Assembly: GCF_002128405.1 (NCBI RefSeq)
Contig: NZ_NETJ01000004.1
Location: forward strand, 1-64,000
Origin: Gottfriedia solisilvae
GTDB lineage: Bacteria > Bacillota > Bacilli > Bacillales > Bacillaceae_G
Length of the DNA stretch: 64,000 nucleotides
Direction: 5' to 3'
Shown piece by piece: positions 44,666 through 57,107 of this stretch. A program made the position numbers and the translations under genes. Position 1 is the first letter of the stretch. The number at the start of each line of letters is the position of its first letter. Under the pieces are notes generated by a model that saw only the letters and a list, made by a program, of their open reading frames with translations, did not search any database and was not told the origin of the DNA.

Positions 44666-45637
44666 TTATCTACCTGTTCCTTTAAATTTTTCTTTATTTC
44701 TTGTATACCAATCAATGGTTCTTTTTATGCCATCATGGAGGCTTATTTTAGGTTCCCATTTTAAAAGGGTTTTAATTTTAGTGGTATCAGGCTGTTGTCT
44801 CCAAACTTCATTTTCCCTATAAGGAAGTGCACCATAATTTGGTTTTTTATTTGGGGTCATTTCATTGTAAATCATGTCAACATAGTGCTTTAGCTTATAA
44901 ATAGCACCACTGCCTATATTGAACATATCGTTTTTAATAGTTTCATTTTGGGCAGCCAAAATAAAACCTTCAATAATATTTTCTATATAACAATAATCCC
45001 GATATTGTTCACACGGAGTTAAATTAACATCTTTGCCATCTAAATTAGATAAAATAATATAAGGAAAGAATTTATGACTTCCCTCTTTCTCTCCAAATAC
45101 ACCAAAAGGCCTCAGAGTTACAATATCTATTTCATTTTCCGCAGCAATTTGGTGGGAAATAATGGAAGATGAGGCTTTAGTACTTCCATATATACTATCG
45201 GGCTCTAAATGAGAGTTCTCTTTGATAATATCCTTTTTATCACCGTACTCCATACAAGTACCTACATTAATAAATTTCTTGCACCCTACACCTTTTAAAG
45301 AATTTAACATATTCATAGTCCCTATGATATTGGTGTTAACTGCAGTTAAATAATCCTTTTGTCTAGAATCTACCCCATACGCACCAACATGAAAAATATA
45401 TTCTGGCTTAATCTGTTTTACGCAATTGTCAATTGAAACGGAATCTCTTAAATCAATCAGATGGATGTTAATATCCTTTTTTAATTCTTCAATTCTCCAT
45501 AAATCGGATGATTCCCTAACTATAATGGATACATCAGCTTTTTCATTTACCATTTTTTGCACGACATGAGATCCAATGAATCCATTTGCTCCAGTAATTA
45601 AAACCTTTTGATTATAAAAATAATTAGTCGCTGCCAT
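44666..45637 (-). CDS. NAD-dependent epimerase/dehydratase (extended SDR)
   Basis: 323-aa extended short-chain dehydrogenase. The cofactor motif is ITGANGFIGSHVV, the catalytic Tyr-Lys pair is in SIYGSTKASS, and the substrate region contains TLRPFGVFGE. Similar proteins are NDP-sugar 4-epimerases or reductases, including enzymes of CDP-dideoxyhexose paths. The ATG 5 nt after GGAGG is preferred to the longer frame, which starts within the SD. Confidence 0.85.
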   Translation of the reverse strand: MAATNYFYNQKVLITGANGFIGSHVVQKMVNEKADVSIIVRESSDLWRIEELKKDINIHLIDLRDSVSIDNCVKQIKPEYIFHVGAYGVDSRQKDYLTAVNTNIIGTMNMLNSLKGVGCKKFINVGTCMEYGDKKDIIKENSHLEPDSIYGSTKASSSIISHQIAAENEIDIVTLRPFGVFGEKEGSHKFFPYIILSNLDGKDVNLTPCEQYRDYCYIENIIEGFILAAQNETIKNDMFNIGSGAIYKLKHYVDMIYNEMTPNKKPNYGALPYRENEVWRQQPDTTKIKTLLKWEPKISLHDGIKRTIDWYTRNKEKFKGTGR

Positions 45638-45651
45638 AAATTCCTCCAAAG

Positions 45652-47250
45652 TTATTTTTCTGGATCAAAAGTTCTAGTGGGACTCTCCATGACTTTTAAA
45701 CCTGAAAACTTATTCGGCCATTGGTCTAAATACTTTTGGTCTAACCATAGCTCTACTTCCACTTTGTTAAAACACCAATTAATACAATCCTTCTTCCATT
45801 TGTACAGGCATTCTAGTCCGATTTCATCTCTGTTAAATCCTATTAGTCCAGCATCATACACACCATAATTCTTTTCTTCTTCAGAAGTAACCGGCCTCCT
45901 GAAAATTAAAAGAGAGTTCCCACGCTTCAATTCATAAAATAAGTTATTAAAATCTATATAAAGGTTGTTATCAACGTCGGTATAAACAAGAGAATTTACT
46001 TGATAATTATTTTTAAAAATATATGAAATAAAGGAAGGTTTTAATGTCCGGTTATATTCCTCAGGGTTTCGAGTATCTTTGATACTTAATAACTCGTTGC
46101 CTTCAAGATTTGTTAAATTGATAAGAATGACATGATCTAAATTCAATTTGTAAAAGAAGGAATAGGTGCTCTCATCTAGACAGCAAATCCATAGTTGAAA
46201 ATTGGGTGTATTCTTCTTTAAGGAGTTAAAAAGTGCTAAACCTTGTTCTAGGGATTCTTTGCCTATAATTGTACATAGGTTATTTTTTTCTTTATCTGCT
46301 GACGAATTTATTTTAAGGTTAAAATAATTTCTTATATGATAATCTTTTTTACTCTTTTCTTGAACGAAGTTACTGTCCACTTCTTTTATTTTATTCATCA
46401 TTGCTATTGAGGCATTTATATAGGGAATATAAATATGCTTAGTGACGTCATCTCTGCAATTCATTACATAATTACAAATATCAAAGACATTGCCATCATA
46501 GTATTTAAACCCATAAAAATGGAAAAATATTATTTTTTCATTATTTATAAATATATCTTTGTCTTTTTTAATAACTGGACTTTCTATTAACCTGTAATTT
46601 ATGATATAAGGAGTAAGATTGACCCCTACATTCTCAATAATACCAATATTCTGAAATCTTACCGGCCAATCATTTGCATATACCTGGTCGCTCCAACGTC
46701 CTTTTTCCCATCTGTCAAAACACCATTCTATCAGCTTCTCTCTAAACCAATGAAGGCATACCATCGAATATTCATCTCTTTTAAAACCCATAAAACCGGT
46801 ATTATAGATGCCGTTCGTTTCGCCTAATATACTATGTTCCTCAAGCCATTTTTCAGCTGTTAGCGTAACAGAGTATTCTCCCCATTCGGTAAAAATAGGT
46901 TCCGGATTCGAAAAAAAGAAGGTATCTCCGTCCAGCCATACAATATGATCGATTTCTTCGAATTGGTTTAATAGATATATACATACCGACGCTTTACAGG
47001 TCCAAATATATTCCTTGTCATTTCGAGAGCTTTTTACCGAAAGTAATTCTTTGTCTTCCTTTTCAATCTCTTCCAAACTTATTATGGTTGCATTAGTTAG
47101 GTTCATTTTCTCAAATAATTTTTTTGCTTCTTCATGAAGACATATCATAAAAAAATGAAAATCTTTATCATGTTGTTCAATTGAGTTGTATAATAATAAA
47201 CCTTTATAGGCGTAATCCTTACTAAAGGTTGAGCAGTAATAATGTTTCAA
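45652..47250 (-). CDS. Tandem-repeat glycosyltransferase-like protein
   Basis: 532-aa protein with two homologous halves joined at about residue 310. Half 1 carries a DxD-like motif in VWLDGDTFFF and YNTGFMGFKRDE; half 2 has VYTDVDNNLY and YDAGLIGFNRDE. Both contain W-C-F and D-Q-x-Y-x-x-x-W-P signatures, and each half resembles a GT8/GT-A nucleotide-diphospho-sugar transferase. Half 2 ends soon after the W-P signature and is shorter. No membrane segment is seen. The donor and acceptor are unknown. Confidence 0.75.
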   Translation of the reverse strand: MKHYYCSTFSKDYAYKGLLLYNSIEQHDKDFHFFMICLHEEAKKLFEKMNLTNATIISLEEIEKEDKELLSVKSSRNDKEYIWTCKASVCIYLLNQFEEIDHIVWLDGDTFFFSNPEPIFTEWGEYSVTLTAEKWLEEHSILGETNGIYNTGFMGFKRDEYSMVCLHWFREKLIEWCFDRWEKGRWSDQVYANDWPVRFQNIGIIENVGVNLTPYIINYRLIESPVIKKDKDIFINNEKIIFFHFYGFKYYDGNVFDICNYVMNCRDDVTKHIYIPYINASIAMMNKIKEVDSNFVQEKSKKDYHIRNYFNLKINSSADKEKNNLCTIIGKESLEQGLALFNSLKKNTPNFQLWICCLDESTYSFFYKLNLDHVILINLTNLEGNELLSIKDTRNPEEYNRTLKPSFISYIFKNNYQVNSLVYTDVDNNLYIDFNNLFYELKRGNSLLIFRRPVTSEEEKNYGVYDAGLIGFNRDEIGLECLYKWKKDCINWCFNKVEVELWLDQKYLDQWPNKFSGLKVMESPTRTFDPEK

Positions 47251-47315
47251 CTGTTCAAACTCCTTTCAAGTTTAAAATTTAGTCTGCAGCGCTTAGGTAT
47301 CCCTTTTATCGTTAA

Positions 47316-48569
47316 CTATTGGTAAATAAAACGATAATCGAAAACATTCTTTTTCTTTATCGACTCTTCATTTTTAATAAATTCATCCCAAGCTGTTAAA
47401 ATTACAACATGATTAACCATTGAAAGCAGTGATGATAAGTTAGGAGAATATTGAATAGGAAATCCATATACCTCTTTAAACTCTTCGTTTGCCATAGGAT
47501 CATAGGCGATGATATTTTTGTACCCTTTTTGAAGCAAACCTTGAATAATAGCTTTTGCCGGTGTATCCCGAATGTCATTTGAATTTGGCTTAAATGCTAA
47601 CCCGAGGATTCCTATATTTTCATTCTTTTCAACTATTCTTTCTACATCACTGACAACAAATTCTTTAATGGCTTCATTTACTTTTAGGGTACTTGTTAAT
47701 AGTTCTGGTGTGTAAGAATTCTTTAAGGCCTGACTAACTAAAGCCATCGTATCTTTAGGAAGGCAGTAGCCGCCAAATCCACAACCTGGGAATACATAAG
47801 ATGTCATATTAGCTGGTGCGCCACTCCATCTTCTATCAAGATGTAAGACCTGAAATGCTTTTTTTATATCAATATTTCCGATGGACCTGGCAATTAGTGA
47901 CTGTTCATTTGCAAAACTGATAAGAGTTGCCAGCATCGTGTTCGATAAATACTTAATAAATTCAGCAGTATTTAAAGAAACCCGGTAAATCGGAGCATTA
48001 AAAGTGTGGTATGTCGTTTCGACTATCCGTCCACTTTTATCATCATCCTGGCCAATAACAATACGATCTGGATTCATAAAATCGTCCCAAGCATATCCTT
48101 CTCTTAAAAATTCAGGATTATTGGTTAGGCCAATTTCAACTCCAACCTTAAAACCTAAATTTTCCAGATAGGGTTTAATCCTTTCACTTGTTGTGGATGG
48201 AGGAATAGTCGATTTGATCACTAATACTTTAAACTCCGGCTTTTTTATATAGCCTGCAACATTTTTAATTGCTTCCAAGATATATCCCAAATCCGCACTA
48301 CCATCCGTTTTGCTCGGTGTTCCTACACAGAGAAAGATAACTTCACTGTTGATTACAGCTTCCTGTAAATCATCTGTAATCGTAAAACCTTTATTTAAGT
48401 GCTTATTTAATTTTTCATTAAGATTAGGTTCATAAAAGGGAATCTTACCATTTCTTAATTGCTCCTTCTTCTTTTGATCAATATCAAAACCGTAAACATG
48501 ATACCCTTTCTCGCTAAATCCTAAAGCCGTAGTCAATCCAACAAATCCAAGGCCAATTACAGTAATCAA
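47316..48569 (-). CDS. UDP-glucose/GDP-mannose-type nucleotide-sugar dehydrogenase
   Basis: 417-aa NAD+-dependent dehydrogenase oxidising a nucleotide sugar C6 to a uronic acid, most likely UDP-glucose to UDP-glucuronate. The N-terminal Rossmann motif is IGLGFVGLTTAL, the catalytic Cys lies in GCGFGGYCLPKDT, and FLCVGTPS and FKPNSNDIRD are typical. The start codon overlaps nothing upstream except by operon packing: its ATG shares 4 nt with the previous gene's stop. Confidence 0.9.
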   Translation of the reverse strand: MITVIGLGFVGLTTALGFSEKGYHVYGFDIDQKKKEQLRNGKIPFYEPNLNEKLNKHLNKGFTITDDLQEAVINSEVIFLCVGTPSKTDGSADLGYILEAIKNVAGYIKKPEFKVLVIKSTIPPSTTSERIKPYLENLGFKVGVEIGLTNNPEFLREGYAWDDFMNPDRIVIGQDDDKSGRIVETTYHTFNAPIYRVSLNTAEFIKYLSNTMLATLISFANEQSLIARSIGNIDIKKAFQVLHLDRRWSGAPANMTSYVFPGCGFGGYCLPKDTMALVSQALKNSYTPELLTSTLKVNEAIKEFVVSDVERIVEKNENIGILGLAFKPNSNDIRDTPAKAIIQGLLQKGYKNIIAYDPMANEEFKEVYGFPIQYSPNLSSLLSMVNHVVILTAWDEFIKNEESIKKKNVFDYRFIYQ

Positions 48570-49666
48570 TGAATTTCACCTTCTTCCTTCAAAAAGCTTA
48601 GAAAGCGATTGACACCTTCAACTATTGATATTGAAGGAGAATAGTTTAAAAGTTTTCTTGCCTTTGAAATATCAGGACATCTTCTTAATGGGTTATGTGT
48701 TAGATAACTCTTTTCTTCCGATTCTTTAAATTCTATTGACTGATTAAAACCAAAATTTTCTGAGCCTGCATCCTTATATATCTGAGCTAATTCTTTGATT
48801 GAAATTTCGGGTGTATCTATTCCTATATTAAAGTAGTCAAATGGTTCATATAGTAGCGCCTTTAAATAACCAGTGATGGCATCTGTAACATAACAAAATG
48901 TTCGAGTTGGTTTTCCGTCGGAGTGCATAATCAGTTTTTTATTTTCAATAATGGCTTTTGCAAAATCAGCTGGTACCCTTTTATCATTAAGCCTCATTCC
49001 GGGTCCATAATTATTAAATGGTCTGACAATTGAAATGGGCATACCAAATTTTTCGGCATATAAGTAACATAACGTCTCTCCGAATCGTTTTGCCTCATCA
49101 TAGCATGCGCGCGGTCCTATCATAGCCACATTTCCTCTATACTCCTCGGAAGTCGGAATGTAATCCGGAAATGGATCACCATAAACTTCACTGCTGGAGA
49201 AAAACAAGAACCCTTTAATGTTTTTATCCTTATAAAAATCTAACAAAGCTCTTAGTCCTATTACATTAGCATCTAAGGTTTCAAGAGGATATTTTCTATA
49301 AAAGGTTGGTGAGGCAATCGAAGCCATGTGGATAATAAAATCAACATCCTTAATTTTATTAGTATCAAATAATGAAAACTCAGTAATATCAAACATGTAT
49401 AATCCAATCTTTGGATTTAATTTCTTTAAATCTTTAATCCATTTGGGTTTCCCTAGTTTAAAATTGTCAATTCCAATAATCTTTTTAATACCAAGCTGCG
49501 CTGAATAATCAGATAAAAATGACATGAAATAATAGCCTAAGAATCCGGCGCAACCCGTAATGAGGATTGTTGAATCCTTAAGTTTTTCTATTTCTGTCTG
49601 ATCAAGATTTTTAAATATATATTGAAGATCTGACTGATAGATATTGTGTTTTTCATATAAATCCAA
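48566..49666 (-). CDS. UDP-glucuronate decarboxylase-like SDR (UXS family)
   Basis: 366-aa extended SDR. Cofactor motif ITGCAGFLGYYF, Ser in FFSSSEVYGDP, and catalytic GPRACYDEAKRFGETL, the last being typical of UDP-glucuronate decarboxylases. With the adjacent UDP-sugar dehydrogenase it suggests UDP-xylose or a 4-keto-pentose product. The N-terminal extension of about 40 residues before the Rossmann fold is longer than in minimal UXS. A TTG start 7 nt after GGAGGT is preferred to the ATG at 49687. Confidence 0.82.
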   Translation of the reverse strand: MDLYEKHNIYQSDLQYIFKNLDQTEIEKLKDSTILITGCAGFLGYYFMSFLSDYSAQLGIKKIIGIDNFKLGKPKWIKDLKKLNPKIGLYMFDITEFSLFDTNKIKDVDFIIHMASIASPTFYRKYPLETLDANVIGLRALLDFYKDKNIKGFLFFSSSEVYGDPFPDYIPTSEEYRGNVAMIGPRACYDEAKRFGETLCYLYAEKFGMPISIVRPFNNYGPGMRLNDKRVPADFAKAIIENKKLIMHSDGKPTRTFCYVTDAITGYLKALLYEPFDYFNIGIDTPEISIKELAQIYKDAGSENFGFNQSIEFKESEEKSYLTHNPLRRCPDISKARKLLNYSPSISIVEGVNRFLSFLKEEGEIH

Positions 49667-49744
49667 GTTATCTACCTCCACATTCATTCTTTTAAATAAA
49701 ACAATTGCACCAATTACAGAGGCATAAACTAAAAACTGTTGTTC

Positions 49745-50533
49745 TTAATTATTTTTATCCCATATTTTCCAAGGAGCTTTACTGGACTCCCACATTTCTT
49801 GTAAATATTTCTTATCCCGCAAAGTATCCATTGGATACCAAAAACTATTATGTTTATATGCCATTAATTGACCATCTTTAGCAAGGTTTTCTAACGGCTC
49901 CTTTTCAAATATGGTTTGTTCACCGTTATTCAGGTAATTAAATACTTCTGGCTGCAATACAAAAAAGCCAGCATTTATCCAACCGCCATCTCCTGGTATT
50001 TTCTCTTGAAACTTCTCTACTTTCTGATCATTGGACAAGGATAAAACTCCAAATCTGCCCTGAGGCTGTGTAGTTGTTAATGTAGCCAACTTCCCATGTG
50101 AGCGATGGAATTCTACTAATTCCTTAATATTTACATCACTTACTCCGTCACCATAAGTCAACATAAAAGATTCATTACCAACATAATCCTGCACTTTCTT
50201 AATTCGGCCACCAGTCATTGTATTTAAACCAGTGTCAACCAATGTAACCCTCCAAGGTTCAACCGAATGCTGGTGAATAATAAATTCATTTCCCTTCTGA
50301 AAATCAAGTGTTAAATCAGAATTATATAAGTAATAATTTAAAAAATACTCCTTGATTACATGGCTCTTATACCCTAAACAGATAATAAAGTCGTTATATC
50401 CATAACTAGAGTAAAGCTTCATGATATGCCATAAGATGGGCTTTTCGCCAATCTCTATCATAGGTTTCGGCTTTAAATGGGTTTCTTCACTTATTCTTGT
50501 GCCAAACCCCCCAGCTAGAATTATGACCTTCAC
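49745..50533 (-). CDS. rfbF: Glucose-1-phosphate cytidylyltransferase
   Basis: 262-aa nucleotidyltransferase making CDP-glucose from CTP and glucose 1-phosphate. The signature LAGGFGTRISEETHLKPKP, the substrate segment MLTYGDGVSDV and WINAGFFVLQPEVF are characteristic of RfbF. In O-antigen clusters RfbF feeds RfbG (4,6-dehydratase), but no RfbG or RfbH is seen here. A GTG start follows AAAGGAGAGAAAAAT. Confidence 0.93.
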   Translation of the reverse strand: MKVIILAGGFGTRISEETHLKPKPMIEIGEKPILWHIMKLYSSYGYNDFIICLGYKSHVIKEYFLNYYLYNSDLTLDFQKGNEFIIHQHSVEPWRVTLVDTGLNTMTGGRIKKVQDYVGNESFMLTYGDGVSDVNIKELVEFHRSHGKLATLTTTQPQGRFGVLSLSNDQKVEKFQEKIPGDGGWINAGFFVLQPEVFNYLNNGEQTIFEKEPLENLAKDGQLMAYKHNSFWYPMDTLRDKKYLQEMWESSKAPWKIWDKNN

Positions 50534-50765
50534 ATTTTTCTCTCCTTTCGAGACATTCTGCTTCTTTGAATAAACATCGATTAGTTGCCGTGTCCATTTC
50601 TTAATAACATATTCTTAATTTTGAAAATTGTTTAGGCATATCCAACATTCAAAACGCATTTTAGAAAGGAGAGTTAAAATGAGGCTTACTTGAAACGGAA
50701 AAGTATTTAAGAAGGACAGGAGAGAGCTAGGGAAAACTGACATCCAAATGTTAGTGTAGTCAAAG
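50534..50765. other. Short non-coding gap inside the island
   Basis: 232 bp, AT-rich. It contains an SD-like GAAAGGAG followed by a four-codon frame; I see no gene or structure. Confidence 0.5.
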
Positions 50766-51284
50766 TTATAGACAAAATTGATCGAACCGGCTTATTAAAT
50801 CATGAATAATTTCACCTGGCTGTTTATTTGTTGTGTCATAGAGATAGTTTTTGTTTGGTAAAAAGTTTTCAAGTTTGTCTAATAAATATAAAGATCCTTC
50901 TATTAAATAATCATCCCCTCTTTGATTTAATCGTCTAATAATCGTTTCATCATCTGCCCGTAATACGACATAATGAATTTTTACATTTAAATCCGATAAG
51001 TGCTTATCTAACCACTCTAACTCACTGTAAACAACATAATCTATAATTACATTAATGTTATTTTCAAGGAAGTTCCTTGTTAATGAGAGAATATTTTTCC
51101 ATATAATAGCTCTCATTTCTTCCCTCGGAGGTTGTATTTTTCCTCTGAACATTAATTTGATTAAGTCACCTTCTATTAATGCAGCTTCTTCTATCTCCTG
51201 GGCAAGTGCATTTGAAACTGTCGATTTACCAACTCCATATGGACCTGAAATAATATAAATGGAACTATTGTTTCTATTTTGCAT
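50766..51284 (-). CDS. P-loop kinase-like protein
   Basis: 172-aa P-loop protein with Walker A GPYGVGKST, a DxD-like acidic pair (IEGDLIKLM), and an arginine-rich lid (IIRRLNQRGDDYLIEG), the layout of small shikimate/gluconate/AAA-type kinases. The substrate is unknown. It is the first gene of the island on the minus strand, separated from rfbF by a 232-bp gap. ATG follows GGAGGGGAAACTTAAT. It may phosphorylate a sugar or nucleoside, or be an antibiotic-kinase relative. Confidence 0.75.
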   Translation of the reverse strand: MQNRNNSSIYIISGPYGVGKSTVSNALAQEIEEAALIEGDLIKLMFRGKIQPPREEMRAIIWKNILSLTRNFLENNINVIIDYVVYSELEWLDKHLSDLNVKIHYVVLRADDETIIRRLNQRGDDYLIEGSLYLLDKLENFLPNKNYLYDTTNKQPGEIIHDLISRFDQFCL

Positions 51285-51427
51285 ATTAAGTTTCCCCTCC
51301 AGAACCTAGTTAATAGGGAATTAAGGATTTCTATAAAGACTATGCGTATACATAACATCTTGTGTAGACAAAAGCATTTTTTGTATAAAAAAGACCCCCA
51401 ACCAAATTGGTTGAGAGCCCTTGAAAA

Positions 51428-51776
51428 ATGGAAGAGAAATTATTGAGTGAATTAAAGAAGTTTAAACTGAAGCAAAATGAATTGATAATAGGAAACGAGA
51501 GGTTTCATCGAAAATGAAGATGGTATTGTTTTTCAGAACTGTCATGGGCATTAACTAACACCTTTAAAGTTAGAAATTCCATTCGTGATTACTGCAAAAC
51601 AGCTGGTGTAGGATACAAAAAAGGACACATGTTTTTGACATACTCATGTTGTTCTGCTACTTGAATCAGGAGTAAGTATTAAATACGTGCCAAACTGCCT
51701 AGATCATTAAACAATCAAAATAACAGATGATATTTATCTCGATATTACCGAAAAAAAAGAAGACGAACCTAAGCAG
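51428..51776 (+). pseudogene. Degraded tyrosine recombinase (integrase) C-terminal half
   Basis: Conceptual translation in shifting frames gives pieces of a phage/ICE-type integrase: LLSELKKFKLKQNE, then NEDGIVFQNCHG, then RNSIRDYCKTAGVGYKKGHMFL, then HTHVVLLLESGVSIKYV and, after a stop, TIKITDDIYLDIT. A two-base loss disrupts the expected L-R-H-T-H motif, and at least two stops and several frameshifts are present. The end overlaps the right direct repeat, so it reads into the sufB 3' end from the opposite strand. Confidence 0.82.
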
Positions 51777-51824
51777 TCCGCCTTCTTAACTTTAAAGAAT
51801 ATTAGCCAATTGATCCTTCCATCT
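51751..51824. repeat. Right direct repeat of genomic island (native sufB 3' end)
   Basis: 74-bp partner of 44128-44201. It contains the sufB C-terminal codons, stop and an imperfect terminator hairpin (AAGAAGaCGAACC...GTCCGcCTTCTT). The two substitutions in the stem weaken it compared with the left copy. Confidence 0.9.
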
Positions 51825-53202
51825 CGAACTTAATCAGACGGTTCATTTCAACAGCATATTCCATTGGTAATTCTTTTGTAAATGGCTCAATGAATCCCAT
51901 AACGATCATTTCTGTAGCTTCTTGCTCAGAAATACCGCGGCTCATTAAGTAGAATAATTGCTCTTCAGACACTTTAGAAACTTTCGCTTCATGCTCAAGA
52001 GAAATATTGTCGTTTAAGATTTCATTGTATGGAATTGTATCAGAAGTTGATGCATTATCCATAATTAATGTATCACATTCAATGTTTGAACGAGATCCAG
52101 CAGCTTTACGACCAAAGTGAACAATACCGCGATATGTTACTTTACCACCGTGTTTTGAAATTGACTTCGAAACAATTGTAGAAGAAGTATTTGGTGCTAA
52201 GTGAATCATTTTTGCACCAGCATCTTGGTGTTGACCTTTACCAGCAATTGCGATAGAAAGTGTAAGGCCACGAGCACCTTCACCTTTTAAAATAACTGCA
52301 GGATATTTCATCGTAAGTTTAGAACCGATGTTACCATCAATCCATTCCATTGTTGCATTTGCTTCACAAACAGCACGCTTCGTAACTAAGTTGAACACAT
52401 TGTTCGCCCAGTTTTGAATTGTAGTGTAACGGCAGTAAGCATCTTTTTTAATGATGATTTCAACTACTGCAGAGTGAAGTGAGTTTGTTGTATAAACAGG
52501 AGCTGTACAACCCTCAACATAGTGTACACTTGAACCTTCGTCAGCAATAATTAGCGTACGTTCAAATTGTCCCATATTTTCAGAGTTAATACGGAAATAT
52601 GCTTGTAGAGGCGTATCTACTTTTACACCTTTTGGTACATAAATAAACGATCCACCTGACCAAACCGCAGAGTTTAATGCTGAGAATTTGTTATCTGTTG
52701 GTGGGATTACTTTACCAAAGTGCTCTTTGAAGATTTCTTCATGCTCACGTAAAGCTGTATCTGTATCAGTAAAAAGAATACCAAGATCAGTTAAATCTTG
52801 TTTCATGCTGTGGTAAACTACCTCAGATTCATACTGAGCAGAAACACCCGCTAAATACTTTTGTTCTGCTTCAGGGATACCTAGTTTATCAAATGTATTT
52901 TTGATTTCTTCAGGTACTTCATCCCAAGATTTTTCTGTTTTCTCTGATGGCTTTACATAATAAGTAATTTCATCAAAGCGTAAATCAGACATGTCTCCAC
53001 CCCATTGAGGCATTGGCATATCATAGAAATATTGTAAAGATTTTAAACGAAAATCTAACATCCATTGTGGTTCATTTTTCATACGTGAAATTTCTTCAAC
53101 GATTTCCTTTGTTAAACCACGCTCTGAACGGAAGATTGATACGTCACGGTCATGAAACCCATATTTATAATCACTAATATCTGGTAAATTCGTAGACATC
53201 AT
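51802..53202 (-). CDS. sufB: Fe-S cluster assembly scaffold SufB
   Basis: 466-aa SufB subunit of the SufBCD scaffold. The core beta-helix contains the conserved [11 protein letters not shown]-like segment ([20 protein letters not shown]) and the C-terminal [12 protein letters not shown] and RSNIECDTL. It is the last gene of sufCDSUB. Its final seven codons and terminator form the attachment-like repeat bounding the island. The start is ambiguous between two adjacent ATG codons after AAGGGAG. Confidence 0.97.
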   Translation of the reverse strand: MMSTNLPDISDYKYGFHDRDVSIFRSERGLTKEIVEEISRMKNEPQWMLDFRLKSLQYFYDMPMPQWGGDMSDLRFDEITYYVKPSEKTEKSWDEVPEEIKNTFDKLGIPEAEQKYLAGVSAQYESEVVYHSMKQDLTDLGILFTDTDTALREHEEIFKEHFGKVIPPTDNKFSALNSAVWSGGSFIYVPKGVKVDTPLQAYFRINSENMGQFERTLIIADEGSSVHYVEGCTAPVYTTNSLHSAVVEIIIKKDAYCRYTTIQNWANNVFNLVTKRAVCEANATMEWIDGNIGSKLTMKYPAVILKGEGARGLTLSIAIAGKGQHQDAGAKMIHLAPNTSSTIVSKSISKHGGKVTYRGIVHFGRKAAGSRSNIECDTLIMDNASTSDTIPYNEILNDNISLEHEAKVSKVSEEQLFYLMSRGISEQEATEMIVMGFIEPFTKELPMEYAVEMNRLIKFEMEGSIG

Positions 53203-53245
53203 TCATACTCCCTTCTAATAGAAGAGAGGATTAAAGCTCAGAAGA

Positions 53246-56212
<2,967 letters not shown>

Positions 56213-56232
56213 GAGAATCCCCTCCTATCCGA

Positions 56233-57018
56233 TTAAGCTTCTTGCCCAACTGTCTCGTCTTCGATACCTAACTCTTGTTTAATCCAGTCATATCCTTCAG
56301 CTTCTAAACGAGCTGCTAATTCAGGACCACCTGATTTTACAATACGACCTTGCATCATTACGTGAACGAAATCAGGCGTAATATAGTTTAATAAGCGTTG
56401 GTAGTGAGTGATGATTAAGCAACCGAACTCTTCTCCACGCATTTCGTTAACACCTTTAGATACTACTTTTAATGCATCAATATCTAACCCTGAATCAATT
56501 TCATCAAGAATTGCAATTTTTGGTTGAATCATCATCATTTGAAGAATCTCATTACGTTTTTTCTCTCCGCCTGAGAAACCTTCATTTAAATAACGTTGTG
56601 CCATTTCTGGATCCATTTCAAGGAATTCCATGTTTTTATCTAAAGTACGGATAAATTTCATTAATGAAATTTCATCGCCTTCTTCACGACGAGCGTTTAC
56701 CGCTGAACGTAAGAAATCAGCATTTGTAACGCCACTGATTTCACTTGGATATTGCATAGCAAGGAAAAGACCTGCTTGAGCGCGCTCATCAACTTCCATT
56801 TCTAATACATCGTTGCCATCAAGCTCGATGCTTCCACCAGTAACTTCATATTTTGGATGACCCATAATAGCTGAAGATAAAGTAGATTTACCTGTACCAT
56901 TTGGTCCCATGATTGCGTGGATTTCTCCACCTTTTACTTCAAGGTTTACACCTTTTAAAATTTGCTTACCTTCAATAGCAACTTGAAGGTCTTGTATTTT
57001 TAATGTAGAAGCTCCCAT
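56233..57018 (-). CDS. sufC: Fe-S assembly ATPase SufC
   Basis: 261-aa ABC-type ATPase of the SUF scaffold. Walker A is GPNGTGKSTL, the signature is GFSGGEKKRNEILQ, and Walker B is IAILDEIDSGLD. No transmembrane part is present, as usual. It is first in the operon. ATG follows GGAGGGTAAACA. An iron-responsive-looking AT-rich motif lies upstream. Confidence 0.97.
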   Translation of the reverse strand: MGASTLKIQDLQVAIEGKQILKGVNLEVKGGEIHAIMGPNGTGKSTLSSAIMGHPKYEVTGGSIELDGNDVLEMEVDERAQAGLFLAMQYPSEISGVTNADFLRSAVNARREEGDEISLMKFIRTLDKNMEFLEMDPEMAQRYLNEGFSGGEKKRNEILQMMMIQPKIAILDEIDSGLDIDALKVVSKGVNEMRGEEFGCLIITHYQRLLNYITPDFVHVMMQGRIVKSGGPELAARLEAEGYDWIKQELGIEDETVGQEA

Positions 57019-57075
57019 TGTTTACCCTCCATAATCTTAACAAATAAAATTTCTATAAAATAGAAAATGGCTATT

Positions 57076-57107
57076 TTAGTTCATTCTCATTTTATTCTCA
57101 TTCTAAT
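57076..57107 (-). promoter_or_regulatory. Possible Fur/PerR-like site upstream of sufC
   Basis: Two direct copies of TGAGAAT (minus strand) 11 bp apart, in the context AGAATGAGAATAAAATGAGAATGA. They resemble half-sites of Fur-family boxes but are not the standard inverted 7-1-7 arrangement. Control by iron is only suggested. Confidence 0.3.
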
